From: [Clostridium] hylemonae DSM 15053
GTDB lineage: Bacteria; Bacillota; Clostridia; Lachnospirales; Lachnospiraceae
DNA: 64,000 nucleotides
Assembly: GCF_008281175.1 (NCBI RefSeq)
Contig: NZ_CP036524.1
Location: forward strand, 868,001 to 932,000
Direction of reading: 5' to 3'
The notes under the pieces are model-generated. The model was not told where the DNA came from, made no database searches, and saw only the letters and a list, made by a program, of their open reading frames with translations. Shown here piece by piece: positions 44,848-53,711 of the stretch. How positions within the stretch are numbered: the stretch's first letter is position 1; each line of letters begins with the position of its first letter. The translations under genes and the position numbers were made by a program.

Positions 44848-45103
44848 GGAGGCCCGAAGGGCCGCACCTGGCCGCTGCAGAAGCGCTGCGGCAGCCGGGG
44901 ATCCGTAACAGCAGGAAGAGCCGGAATCGGATAACCGAGCCTATTCGGAAGGAAATCCTGAAGGGATTTCCTCCCTCAGAGGCTCTCGGGGATGTTATTT
45001 GAGATAACATCCCCGTATCCGATTCCGGCTCTTCCTGCAGCAACGGCTCCCTCGTCTGCCTCCGAACGTTCTGCAGCGGCCAGGTGCGGCCCTTCGGGCC
45101 TCC
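44848..45103. mobile_element. 256-bp nested palindromic element (MITE-like or structured RNA)
   Basis: The ends are perfect 35-bp inverted repeats (44848-44882 and 45069-45103, starting GGAGGCCCGAAGGGCC). Inside are perfect 23-bp arms (44911-44933 and 45016-45038, GCAGGAAGAGCCGGAATCGG core), then two hairpins: GGAAATCC/GGATTTCC (44951-44971) and a 12-bp stem CGGGGATGTTAT (44987-45015, 5-base loop). Together they form a branched fold. An 8-base GGGGGTGT stands 3 bases before it and again at 45148-45155, but is not adjacent on the right. No transposase is encoded. Confidence 0.65.
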
Positions 45104-45272
45104 TGTCCTTCGCCAAGGCTCAACAGCTTTATCAGCCGCAGGCTTTAGGGGGTGTTAACATGGATATAGTGTCTGGGGAAGGTGTATAGGGCTTAAATTT
45201 CTTTGGTTTAATGTATATTACTGATCTTTATAGACCTCTAGGAATAAATTCTTCCTTTGTAGCAGATTTCTC

Positions 45273-45300
45273 TTGTTTTTCTTGGGAAACATGATAAAAT
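45273..45300 (+). promoter_or_regulatory. Promoter of the amino-acid ABC transporter operon
   Basis: TTGTTT (45273-45278) and TAAAAT (45295-45300) are separated by 16 bases. An imperfect but plausible promoter 62 bases before the first gene. Confidence 0.5.
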
Positions 45301-45362
45301 ATGTACTAGACTTGTATTTTTATGCACAAAAATCAATCAGGTGAATTTGGAGGAATATGGTT

Positions 45363-46142
45363 ATGAAATTGAAAAAACTGGTCAGTGTTTTGTTGGTGGG
45401 AGCTTGTGTGGTTTCTCTTGCTGCGTGTGGTTCGGACAAGAAGGAGAAGAGTGACGACGGGGATAAGAAGTCTAAGGATACTCTTGTGATGGCGACGAAT
45501 GCGGAGTTTCCTCCGTATGAATTCCGTGACGGAGATGATGTGGTCGGTATCGACGCGGAGGTGGCGCAGGCGATCGCTGATAAGCTTGGAATGGAGCTGA
45601 AGATCGAGGATATGGCTTTTGATTCGATCATTCCGGCAGTTACGAGCGGTAAAGCTGATTTCGGCGCGGCGGGTCTTACTGTTACGGATGAGCGTAAAGA
45701 AAATGTAGATTTTACTGATACTTATGCAAAGGCTACACAGGTGATCATGGTGAAGGAAGACAGCAAGGTTGCCGGCCCTGACGACCTGACAGGCAAGAAG
45801 ATCGGTGTTCAGCTTGGAACAACAGGAGATATATACGCAGGTGACATCGAGGATGCGGAAGTAGAACGTTACAATAAAGGATTTGAGGCTGTTCAGGCGC
45901 TGCAGCAGGGCAAGATCGATGCGGTTGTCATTGACGGAGAGCCTGCAAAAGAATTTGTAAAACAGGCGGAAGGGATCAAGATCCTGGATGAGGCATTTAC
46001 GGAAGAAGAGTATGCGCTTGCGGTAGACAAAGGAAATGAAGATCTGCTGGGCAAGATAAATGACGCGCTGAATGAGCTTAAAGATAACGGCAAGCTGGAT
46101 GAGATCGTTGATAAATACATCAATGCAGATGATGCAGAATAA
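45363..46142 (+). CDS. Amino-acid ABC transporter substrate-binding lipoprotein
   Basis: A 259-residue lipoprotein. The signal ends in the lipobox LAACG (Cys about residue 22), followed by a charged linker. The mature part is a SBP_bac_3 type domain with FPPYEFRDGDDVVGIDAEVA and the ITVTDERKENVDFTDTY-like core. Such proteins bind polar amino acids or cystine. ATG 45363 is 9 bases after GGAGG; an ATG at 45357 is too close. First gene of a complete three-gene importer. Confidence 0.92.
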   Translation: MKLKKLVSVLLVGACVVSLAACGSDKKEKSDDGDKKSKDTLVMATNAEFPPYEFRDGDDVVGIDAEVAQAIADKLGMELKIEDMAFDSIIPAVTSGKADFGAAGLTVTDERKENVDFTDTYAKATQVIMVKEDSKVAGPDDLTGKKIGVQLGTTGDIYAGDIEDAEVERYNKGFEAVQALQQGKIDAVVIDGEPAKEFVKQAEGIKILDEAFTEEEYALAVDKGNEDLLGKINDALNELKDNGKLDEIVDKYINADDAE

Positions 46143-46160
46143 AAGATAAGGATGTAGACT

Positions 46161-46853
46161 ATGTTACAGACATTGCAGGATAAATTTGTTGCCAATTTTA
46201 TAACAAAATCCAGGTGGAAATATATACTGGACGGCCTGGGCGTTACATTAAAGATCACGTTTTTTGCCGTGCTTATCGGTATCGCGCTTGGTTTTCTCGT
46301 AGCGATCGTGCGTTCCACATATGACAGAACAGGGAAGCTTAAGATATTAAATCTATTATGCAAGCTGTATCTGACAGTCATCAGAGGAACCCCTGTGGTT
46401 GTTCAGCTGCTGATCATCTATTTTGTTATATTCGGCAGCATGGACATCGATAAAGTGATCGTGGCGGTGCTCGCCTTTGGCATTAATTCCGGCGCGTATG
46501 TGGCGGAGATATTCCGCTCCGGGATCATGTCCATCGACAACGGGCAGTTTGAGGCGGGACGCAGCCTGGGCTTTAATTATACACAGACGATGATACATAT
46601 TATTATGCCTCAGGCGTTCAAGAATGTACTGCCGGCTCTCGGAAATGAATTTATCGTGCTTTTGAAAGAGACATCCGTATCCGGTTATATTGCCATGCAG
46701 GATCTGACAAAGGGCGGTGACATCATAAGGAGCCAGACGTTTGACGCCTTTATGCCGCTCATCGGCGTTGCCCTTATCTATCTGGCGATGGTATTGATAT
46801 TTACGAAGCTTGTAAATATGCTGGAAAGGAGGTTAAGGAGCAGTGACCACTAA
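46161..46853 (+). CDS. Amino-acid ABC transporter permease
   Basis: A 230-residue membrane subunit of the HisM/GlnP family with about five helices. The EAA loop is [21 protein letters not shown] (about residues 131-151), the contact with the ATPase. It overlaps the ATPase gene start by 11 bases. Confidence 0.95.
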   Translation: MLQTLQDKFVANFITKSRWKYILDGLGVTLKITFFAVLIGIALGFLVAIVRSTYDRTGKLKILNLLCKLYLTVIRGTPVVVQLLIIYFVIFGSMDIDKVIVAVLAFGINSGAYVAEIFRSGIMSIDNGQFEAGRSLGFNYTQTMIHIIMPQAFKNVLPALGNEFIVLLKETSVSGYIAMQDLTKGGDIIRSQTFDAFMPLIGVALIYLAMVLIFTKLVNMLERRLRSSDH

Positions 46854-47586
46854 CGGAGAGACTTTGATCAAAGTAGAAGAACTTCACAAGATTTTCGGGG
46901 AACTGCATGCCCTTAACGGAGTTTCCGAGGAAATAAAAAAAGGCGAGGTAGTAGTGATCGTGGGGCCGTCAGGCTCCGGGAAATCTACATTTCTGCGCTC
47001 GCTGAACCTGCTGGAGGAACCGTCCAGAGGTCATGTGTATTTTGAAGGCACAGATATTACGGGGAAAAATGTAGATATCAACAAGCACCGTCAGAAGATG
47101 GGAATGGTGTTTCAGCATTTTAACCTGTTTCCCCATAAGACGATTCTCCAGAATATCACACTGGCGCCGGTAAAGCTTTTGAAAAAGAGCAAAGAAGAGG
47201 CGGAGAAAAGCGCCATGGATCTGCTGAGGCTTGTAGGGCTTGAGGAGAAAGCGAATTCATATCCGTCCCAGCTGTCTGGCGGACAGAAGCAGAGAATAGC
47301 TATCATTCGTTCCCTGGCAATGAACCCGGAAGTAATGCTCTTTGATGAGCCGACATCTGCCCTTGACCCTGAGATGGTCGGGGAAGTGCTGGAGCTTATG
47401 AAGAAGCTTGCCAGAGACGGCATGACGATGGTAGTCGTGACGCATGAGATGGGATTTGCAAAGGAAGTGGCGACGAGAGTGATCTTCATGGACGAAGGGG
47501 AGATCAAGGAACAGGGCGGCCCGGATGAATTTTTCGGCAATCCGAAAGAACCGAGACTGCAGGAGTTCCTTTCTAAGATTCTGTAA
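46843..47586 (+). CDS. Amino-acid ABC transporter ATP-binding protein
   Basis: A 247-residue ATPase of the GlnQ type with a GTG start behind AAGGAGG. Walker [10 protein letters not shown] (about residues 40-48), signature LSGGQKQR, Walker [13 protein letters not shown] and the H-loop VTHEMGFA are intact. It energises the permease; polar amino acid specificity follows from the family. Confidence 0.97.
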   Translation: MTTNGETLIKVEELHKIFGELHALNGVSEEIKKGEVVVIVGPSGSGKSTFLRSLNLLEEPSRGHVYFEGTDITGKNVDINKHRQKMGMVFQHFNLFPHKTILQNITLAPVKLLKKSKEEAEKSAMDLLRLVGLEEKANSYPSQLSGGQKQRIAIIRSLAMNPEVMLFDEPTSALDPEMVGEVLELMKKLARDGMTMVVVTHEMGFAKEVATRVIFMDEGEIKEQGGPDEFFGNPKEPRLQEFLSKIL

Positions 47587-47645
47587 TATGAACGGCAGAA
47601 GGGCAGATGCGCAGGACTGCGCAAGTGTGCTTCTGCGTCCGTAAC

Positions 47646-47688
47646 AAAGAGCCGGAAACAGGCAGTTATGTCTGTTTCCGGCTCTTTT
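47646..47688. terminator. Bidirectional terminator
   Basis: AAAGAGCCGGAAACAG pairs with CTGTTTCCGGCTCTTT around a 10-base loop, followed by TTTC. It separates the amino-acid importer from the convergent sugar-binding protein gene. Confidence 0.9.
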
Positions 47689-47704
47689 TCTGCAGCAGCG
47701 GCTG

Positions 47705-48841
47705 CTATTGGGTGACCTCATATATGCCAGGGCCGTCTGTCCAGTTATACCACGCATCTTCGTTGTCGGGATCCTCCCCGTAGAAATCAAATACCGAATG
47801 GATAGAGTCGCCTGCGGCCGGACAATTCTCGGCGGTCGTAACGATGCCGGGCGCTGTCATATATTCGCCGGCTTTGGAGATCGTACATCCGTCATCGCCG
47901 GGGTTCAGGCCTTTCACCTGAATGTCATTTATGACTTCAAATGTCATGTGAGTAAAATATTCAAATGGCTGAGAATACGTATATTTGATCGGTGTGTTGC
48001 CGCGGATATAGCTCCAGGTAGAAGAGCCGCCGTCAACACCTGATACAAATGTCTTTTCGCCTGTCTTGTCTCCCGCCTGAACGATAGCTTCCGCCGCTGA
48101 CAGTGCAGGTGTATCGGCGGAACAGAAGATAAACTGAAGTTCATTTCCGTACTGCTGGAGCCATGTCTGGGCGATAGTGTACCCTGCCGTGTTCAGATCT
48201 CCTGTGGATGCAAGATCGATAGAATCGAGCAGTTCCAGATTTGTATCCTTTGCGTAGTTCTTGGCCTCGTCTGCCCGGAGAGTCATAACTTCGGACATTG
48301 CAAGCTCATAAACGGCGTATTTAAGTTCAGCGCCATGGTCCGCTACGACCTGATCCATTATGGCTTTCGCCGCTTCTGCGTTGTCCATGGTAGAGTTGGA
48401 GATAACACCGTCAATGACACTGTTGTCGTTTGAATAGATGCCGATCCCTGCGCCGCGCGCCTGTTCTACAAGATCCTGATAGGAGTCGAAGGACTGGGTG
48501 ACACCGATGATAATGGCGGTCGGCTGCTGGCTGATGGCGTTCTGGAAGTATTCCCTGAAGTTGTCTTCCTTTTCATAGTTGATGACCTGATAATCCCAGC
48601 CGCGGTGTGCCGCTTCGACAGCAGCCTGCTGTTCGCAGCGGATATTGCTCTCGTCAGTCATGTTTGAGATCAAGTAAATAATGCTCACCTCTTCTTCGTC
48701 TGCGACAGCAGGTCTCTCATAGTCGTCAAATGCTTTGGAAGCGCTTTTCTGGCCTCCGGAATCATCTGAGCCTTTGCCGCAGGCTGTCAGTGCCAAAACG
48801 AAACTTGCCGTCAGTAATACGCTTAGAAACTTTCTTTTCAT
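47705..48841 (-). CDS. Sugar ABC transporter substrate-binding lipoprotein (RbsB-like)
   Basis: A 378-residue lipoprotein with the lipobox LTACG (Cys about residue 21) and a periplasmic-binding-protein type I domain. VSIIYLISNMTDESNIRCEQ opens the domain, and FVSGVDGGSSTWSYIRGN is the late hinge region. It would feed the RbsA/RbsC-like subunits encoded divergently from 50161 on. Ligand unknown; closeness to ribose, galactose or polyol binders is only by fold. Divergent from the catabolic genes, with the operator array in between. Start has AAGGAGGAA. Confidence 0.85.
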   Translation of the reverse strand: MKRKFLSVLLTASFVLALTACGKGSDDSGGQKSASKAFDDYERPAVADEEEVSIIYLISNMTDESNIRCEQQAAVEAAHRGWDYQVINYEKEDNFREYFQNAISQQPTAIIIGVTQSFDSYQDLVEQARGAGIGIYSNDNSVIDGVISNSTMDNAEAAKAIMDQVVADHGAELKYAVYELAMSEVMTLRADEAKNYAKDTNLELLDSIDLASTGDLNTAGYTIAQTWLQQYGNELQFIFCSADTPALSAAEAIVQAGDKTGEKTFVSGVDGGSSTWSYIRGNTPIKYTYSQPFEYFTHMTFEVINDIQVKGLNPGDDGCTISKAGEYMTAPGIVTTAENCPAAGDSIHSVFDFYGEDPDNEDAWYNWTDGPGIYEVTQ

Positions 48842-48922
48842 AATGTTCCTCCTTGTTTTCTTTTGTTATTCTATCGCTTTTACTCTTCTGAACCTTGTCC
48901 CAGCATATCCTCCTTTCATGAC

Positions 48923-49112
48923 TGAACATTTGCAAACGTTATCTGCACATTTGAGATAACTAAAATGAACAAATGTTAAAATAAAATGGACAAATGATTC
49001 ATATATATGTTGTTTTATATTATAAAATGCACAAATTAATTTGTCAATACAATATTATAATGTTAAATAATCTCGATAAAAAAGAACAATTGACAAATAG
49101 AATGAACATATG
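48923..49112 (+). promoter_or_regulatory. Array of six 10-bp boxes in the sugar-locus divergent promoter region
   Basis: TGAACATTTG (48923), TGCACATTTG (48944), TGAACAAATG (48966), TGGACAAATG (48987), TGCACAAATT (49028) and TGAACATATG (49103) share TGNACAWWTK in the same orientation. Starts are spaced 21, 22, 21, 41 and 75 bases, close to whole helical turns. The last box lies between the -35 and -10 of the catabolic operon. The SorC-type regulator of this locus is the natural candidate to bind. Confidence 0.65.
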
Positions 49113-49119
49113 CTAACAT
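49090..49119 (+). promoter_or_regulatory. Promoter of the sugar catabolic operon
   Basis: TTGACA (49090-49095) and TAACAT (49114-49119) are separated by 18 bases that contain one of the six boxes, so a bound protein would repress. Confidence 0.6.
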
Positions 49120-49179
49120 TCAATTATTAAAACTAATTGGGCCAATTACAATAAACAGAAAAATTCAAGGAGGAAAATT

Positions 49180-50133
49180 ATGCGCTACAAAAAATTAGGG
49201 AAATCTGGTGTTGATGTATCTACTATGACTATTGGAACTTGGGCAATGGGAGGCCTTGGTTACGGCTCTGTTGAAAGAGGAGACTGTATAGAGGCTGTCC
49301 GCGCAATGATCGGGCAGGGAGTCAACCATATCGATACTGCCTGGGTATATGGGCTTGGTGAGTCTGATAAAGTGGTGGGAGAAGCAATAAAGGGCATGCG
49401 CGATAAGGTGCTCATCACTACCAAGTGCGGGTTCCGGAATCCGGCGGACGGCAGCGGACCGAATTATCCCGACTGTTCGCCCGAGTGGATGTCGTGGTGT
49501 TTTGAGGAGTCACTGAGGAATCTGGGGACGGATTATGTTGACTTTTTCCTCATACATGTGCCGGATACCAACGTCCCGTTTGAGGTGACTGCCGAGTGTG
49601 TCAATAAATGGCAGCGGGAAGGAAAGGTCCGTTATCTCGGCGTATCCAATTTCGGTATTCCGGAGATGGAGAAAATGGGGCAGTACATAGATATTACGGC
49701 GGTACAGTCCGGCTATTCTATGGTCGTCCGCGGGGAAGAGGATAATATGATCTGGGCAAAAGAGCACAATATCGGCGTTATGACTCACAGCTCCCTCGCC
49801 AGCGGTCTTCTGGCGGGCGCGATCCGCAAACTGCCGGAACTGCCCGACGATGACATCCGCAAGCTGTACCAGTATCCTCATTTTCAGGAGCCAAGATTCT
49901 CCCAGGTCATGGAGCTTTTGAAGACGCTTGACAAAATTGCAGAAGAAAGAAATGTCCCGGTAGCCCAGGTGGCATTGAACTGGAATACCCAGAAAGACTT
50001 TGTCACAACATCGCTCTGCGGCGTGCGCAATGTCAAGGAGGCTCTTGAAAACTGCAGAAGCACGGAATGGGAGCTGACCGCTGGGGAAATGGAAATGATC
50101 GACAAGGCGATTGACGAAACGGTAGGCAGGTAA
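49180..50133 (+). CDS. Aldo/keto reductase
   Basis: A 317-residue NAD(P)H-dependent barrel enzyme. The catalytic tetrad is seen as the Asp and Tyr of HIDTAWVYG, Lys in LITTKCGF and His in FFLIHVPD. Members of this branch reduce or oxidise sugar aldehydes or ketoses. It is the first gene of the catabolic operon, behind AAGGAGGAAAA. Substrate unknown. Confidence 0.88.
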   Translation: MRYKKLGKSGVDVSTMTIGTWAMGGLGYGSVERGDCIEAVRAMIGQGVNHIDTAWVYGLGESDKVVGEAIKGMRDKVLITTKCGFRNPADGSGPNYPDCSPEWMSWCFEESLRNLGTDYVDFFLIHVPDTNVPFEVTAECVNKWQREGKVRYLGVSNFGIPEMEKMGQYIDITAVQSGYSMVVRGEEDNMIWAKEHNIGVMTHSSLASGLLAGAIRKLPELPDDDIRKLYQYPHFQEPRFSQVMELLKTLDKIAEERNVPVAQVALNWNTQKDFVTTSLCGVRNVKEALENCRSTEWELTAGEMEMIDKAIDETVGR

Positions 50134-50160
50134 AATTCACAGACAGGCAGGTGAAAGAGT

Positions 50161-51693
50161 GTGGAAAACCAAGCAATTCTGCGATTTCAAGGGGCAACAA
50201 AGCGATTTGGCGATTTCGTCGCGGTTGACCATGTTGATTTTGAAGTACATAACAAAGAGATCGTGGCTATCATAGGTGAAAACGGAGCCGGTAAGAGCAC
50301 CTTCTGTAAAATGCTTACAGGCGTATATCCGATCGATGAAGGAGAGATGTATTTTGAAGGGCGGAACGTAAACTTCCGCAATACGACGGAATCAATGAAA
50401 GCCGGGATCAGTATGGTGTATCAGGAGCGCAATCTTGTGGGCATGCTGACAGGAGCACAGAATATATGTCTCGGCAATGAGCCGGGAAAGGGCTTTATAA
50501 GTGAGAAAACTGCATATGAAAAAGCGCTGGAGATTCGGGATAAGCTGCATCTGTCCATACCTCTGGACGTCCCGGTAGAAGAGCTGGGGGCAGGCGAACA
50601 GCAGCTGATCGAGATCATGAGGGCTTTTTACAACGATCCCAAGGTCCTCATACTGGACGAGCCTACGGCGTCTCTGGGAGAAGGAGAAGTGGAGCCGTTC
50701 CTGGCATTTATAAAAGAAGTAAGAGAAAAAATGGATATCGCGGTCATATTTATCTCTCATAAGATCGAAGAACTGTTTGCGGTGGCAGACCGGATAGCGG
50801 TACTTACCGACGGTAAAAATACGCTGACAGATTCGGTGGACAACCTGACGCAGATCCAGGTCATAATGGCAATGTTAAGGACCGGAAAGTCTTATGGAAG
50901 AGTAAATGTCATGGAAAAAGACTTTACAAAACTGCCTGTGATCCTGGACTCGGTACATGCCGTATACGACGGCAGAGAACATCAGCTTGACTTCCGGGTG
51001 CATAAGGGAGAAGTCGTCGGCTTTTACGGACTGGTTGGATCTGGGAGGACGGAATGTGCGGAGATGCTGTTTGGCCTGCGGAAGGCTGAAAAGTCGTATC
51101 AGTTCAATGGAGAGACCATAACGAAGTGCAATACGCGGACGATGATTGACCGGGGAATGATCATGACTCCTGAGAAACGGGCAGACGGCATGTTTAAGGC
51201 GCTGTCTCTCGTGGATAATATCTGCAATCTGTTTTTGAAAAAAGAACTGGCAGGCAAAGGCCCGGGATTGGTAAAGCAGGGAAAAAGCAGGGAATTCGCG
51301 GGGACTGTTCTTTCGGAAAATGATGTTAAATACAATACTCCGGGGCAGTCCATATCCAGTCTTTCCGGAGGAAATATCCAGAAGATAATTATCGGCCGTT
51401 CTATCGCCATTGAAAATATCAGTCTTCTGATTTTAGATGAACCAACGAACGGAATCGACGTCGGCGCGAAGTTTGAGATATACCAAAAGGTGCGCCAGCT
51501 TACAGACAGCGAAGAGGAGACAAAGCGGATCGGAGTTCTGTTTATTTCATCGGAGATCGACGAACTGTTGAATGTCTGTGACAAAATATATGTATTTGCC
51601 GACGGAGATATCATACAGGGCTTTGAACGGAATGAATTTGACAAACAGAATATCCTCAGTGTGGCAGTTAGGGGGAAAAAAATCGATGGGTAA
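50161..51693 (+). CDS. Sugar ABC transporter ATP-binding protein (RbsA/MglA type)
   Basis: A 510-residue double ATPase with a GTG start. The N-terminal domain has GENGAGKST and the Walker B ILDEPTASLG; the C-terminal domain has the degenerate GLVGSGRTE loop and a signature SLSGGNIQK followed by LILDEPTNGIDVGAKFEIY. This asymmetric layout defines ribose/galactose-type importers. It overlaps the first permease gene by 8 bases. Confidence 0.95.
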   Translation: MENQAILRFQGATKRFGDFVAVDHVDFEVHNKEIVAIIGENGAGKSTFCKMLTGVYPIDEGEMYFEGRNVNFRNTTESMKAGISMVYQERNLVGMLTGAQNICLGNEPGKGFISEKTAYEKALEIRDKLHLSIPLDVPVEELGAGEQQLIEIMRAFYNDPKVLILDEPTASLGEGEVEPFLAFIKEVREKMDIAVIFISHKIEELFAVADRIAVLTDGKNTLTDSVDNLTQIQVIMAMLRTGKSYGRVNVMEKDFTKLPVILDSVHAVYDGREHQLDFRVHKGEVVGFYGLVGSGRTECAEMLFGLRKAEKSYQFNGETITKCNTRTMIDRGMIMTPEKRADGMFKALSLVDNICNLFLKKELAGKGPGLVKQGKSREFAGTVLSENDVKYNTPGQSISSLSGGNIQKIIIGRSIAIENISLLILDEPTNGIDVGAKFEIYQKVRQLTDSEEETKRIGVLFISSEIDELLNVCDKIYVFADGDIIQGFERNEFDKQNILSVAVRGKKIDG

Positions 51694-52684
51694 AAATACT
51701 TACATAAGAAAGAAGAAAGGGATAAAAGAGCAGTTGTCCAGAGTATTCCTGCTCATTGCGCTCGTGGTGATCGCTCTTATCTTTCAGGCGGTACAGCCAA
51801 GGTTTCTCATGCTGAACAATGTGATGAACCTTCTGGCGCTCAGCAGCATTATAGGCGTACTGGCGCTCGGCAATATGATACTGATGGCGGCAGGGGAGAT
51901 GAGCTTTTCCATCGGAGCCCAGTGTACGGTCATCGGAGCGGTATTCGGGAAGTTTCTGGCAGCCCCGGATTCTAACAATATGTTTCTGGCGTTTCTTATA
52001 AGCGTTGCGGCATCGGCAGCTATCGGCCTGTTCCTTGCCTTCTGTACGATCCGGATCGGTGTGCCTACCTTCGTGTGTACACTTGCGCTGGCCACTGTTG
52101 TGGACGGATGCTCCCAGCTTCTCAACGACGGGACTACGCTTTATTCCAAGGACTGGCCAGACAGCTTTAATATAATGCAGATGCGCATCGGCGGAATACT
52201 CCCGGCAGCAGTGGCCGTATTTCTCGGTCTTGCCGTGCTGACGCACCTCGTCTATGAAAAGACGAGATTTGGCAGGCATCTGTACGCGGTGGGATCTAAC
52301 CCTACAGCGGCCAACAATTCCGGTATCTCCGTGCCGGGAATGAAGGTGTGGGCGTTTGTGATCAGCAGTGTGTTCTGCGGACTGGCGGGAATGATAGCGG
52401 CTTCTTACAACAACAGCGTGTCTCTGACTATGGGCTCAGAACTTTTGATGCCTGCTATCGCGGCCACCATGCTCAGCGCCACGTTCCTTAAGCTTGGCAA
52501 ATATAACGTTCCCGGGACGGTGCTGGCAGCCATTCTTATGATCGTGATCCAGAACGGCGTCATCAGCGCAGGGTACCCGATCTACGTAAAAGATATCGTG
52601 CAGGGGCTCCTGCTGACGGTCGCGGTCGCGATCATCGCGCTGATCAAAGAAGACGGTCTGCCGAGCGTAAAGCTGGAGAGCTGA
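51686..52684 (+). CDS. Sugar ABC transporter permease (RbsC type) 1
   Basis: A 332-residue membrane protein with eight or more helices. I chose ATG 51686 (MGKNTYIRKKKGIKEQL), behind AGGGGGAAAA; the longer frame overlaps the ATPase. The conserved GEMSFSIGAQCTVIGAVFG and the YAVGSNPTAANNSGI segments identify the RbsC/BPD_transp_2 family. Confidence 0.93.
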   Translation: MGKNTYIRKKKGIKEQLSRVFLLIALVVIALIFQAVQPRFLMLNNVMNLLALSSIIGVLALGNMILMAAGEMSFSIGAQCTVIGAVFGKFLAAPDSNNMFLAFLISVAASAAIGLFLAFCTIRIGVPTFVCTLALATVVDGCSQLLNDGTTLYSKDWPDSFNIMQMRIGGILPAAVAVFLGLAVLTHLVYEKTRFGRHLYAVGSNPTAANNSGISVPGMKVWAFVISSVFCGLAGMIAASYNNSVSLTMGSELLMPAIAATMLSATFLKLGKYNVPGTVLAAILMIVIQNGVISAGYPIYVKDIVQGLLLTVAVAIIALIKEDGLPSVKLES

Positions 52685-52702
52685 CGGAAGGAGGAACATA
52701 AG

Positions 52703-53689
52703 ATGGCGGATAAAAATAGATCAAAGCCGGAATTTTTCGGCGGAATGTTGGCACGGCGCTGGCTGCTGTTCTTTACAGCGGCAACGGCAATTGTATTTGG
52801 GATCATCTCTCCCGCGTTCCTGCAGGTCACCAACTTGCTGAATATATTGAGCAACGCCTGCATCGTGGGTGTTATGGGGGTGGGACTTACCTGTATATTT
52901 GCGACAGGGGAACTGGACTTTTCGGCAGGGGCGCAGGTGTCTCTGGCGTCCTGTCTGATGGCGGTCATATTAGGAAGGACTTCCTTTCATAATTATATCG
53001 GGGCGGTACTTCTTACACTTCTGGTCCTTGGCCTTGTTGGAATATACAATGCATTTCTGCATGTGAAGATCGGGATCCCGGCTTTCATTGCAACGCTCGG
53101 GACATCGTATCTTGTCAAAGGAGCGGCAAAAGCGCTTACTAACAGTAAAAATGTAAACAATCTTTCGGCATGGCCGAAGGAGTTCACGTTTATGGGACAA
53201 GGGTATCTGTTCGGTATCATCCCGATGCCGGTCGTGATACTGGTGATCGCGGGGGCGCTGATCCTGTTCTATACAGAGTATACGAGGGCCGGAAAATATC
53301 TTTATGCGGTAGGGGCAAACCCGACGGCCTGTGATTACATAGGAATAGACGGCAGGATGCAGAAGGTGAAAGGGTTTGTTATCACAGCTGTCTTGTGCGG
53401 GCTGGCAGGGATCATGCAGGGGTCTCAGATGAATGCCGCATCCCCTACGCTTGGGGAGAACATGTTTGTCCCCGCTCTGACAACCGTATTCCTGGGCGCC
53501 GCCTATGGGAAGATCGGGGTGTTTAATGTGCCGGGGACACTTGTCGGCGCCGTGCTGTATGCTCTGATCAATCAGGGGCTTCTGATGATCACAAGCGAGC
53601 TGTGGCTTAAGAATTATGTACAGGGCGGGATGCTTCTGTTCGCGCTCATCATGGTGGTGGTGATTCGGTCAAAAGGACATAAAAAATAA
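52703..53689 (+). CDS. Sugar ABC transporter permease (RbsC type) 2
   Basis: A 328-residue homologue of the preceding gene, with GELDFSAGAQVSLASCLMAV and YAVGANPTACDYIGI. Two different permeases imply a heterodimeric channel for this importer, unlike the RbsC homodimer of classic ribose systems. Confidence 0.93.
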   Translation: MADKNRSKPEFFGGMLARRWLLFFTAATAIVFGIISPAFLQVTNLLNILSNACIVGVMGVGLTCIFATGELDFSAGAQVSLASCLMAVILGRTSFHNYIGAVLLTLLVLGLVGIYNAFLHVKIGIPAFIATLGTSYLVKGAAKALTNSKNVNNLSAWPKEFTFMGQGYLFGIIPMPVVILVIAGALILFYTEYTRAGKYLYAVGANPTACDYIGIDGRMQKVKGFVITAVLCGLAGIMQGSQMNAASPTLGENMFVPALTTVFLGAAYGKIGVFNVPGTLVGAVLYALINQGLLMITSELWLKNYVQGGMLLFALIMVVVIRSKGHKK

Positions 53690-53711
53690 AGAGGCAGGAG
53701 GAGAGAAGAAG

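Larger units (their letters stand above)
44823..45362. other. Intergenic region holding a large palindromic element
   Basis: 540 bases without a supported gene; both strands give only short frames inside the repeats. The left half is the nested palindrome at 44848-45103. The right part, after 45180, is A/T-rich and carries the promoter of the amino-acid transporter at 45273-45300. Confidence 0.7.

Noticed and set aside
44838-45155. GGGGGTGT direct repeats as target-site duplication of the palindromic element
   Set aside because: The left copy is 3 bases and the right copy 45 bases from the inverted repeats, so they do not border the element symmetrically; a G-rich 8-mer may match by chance.
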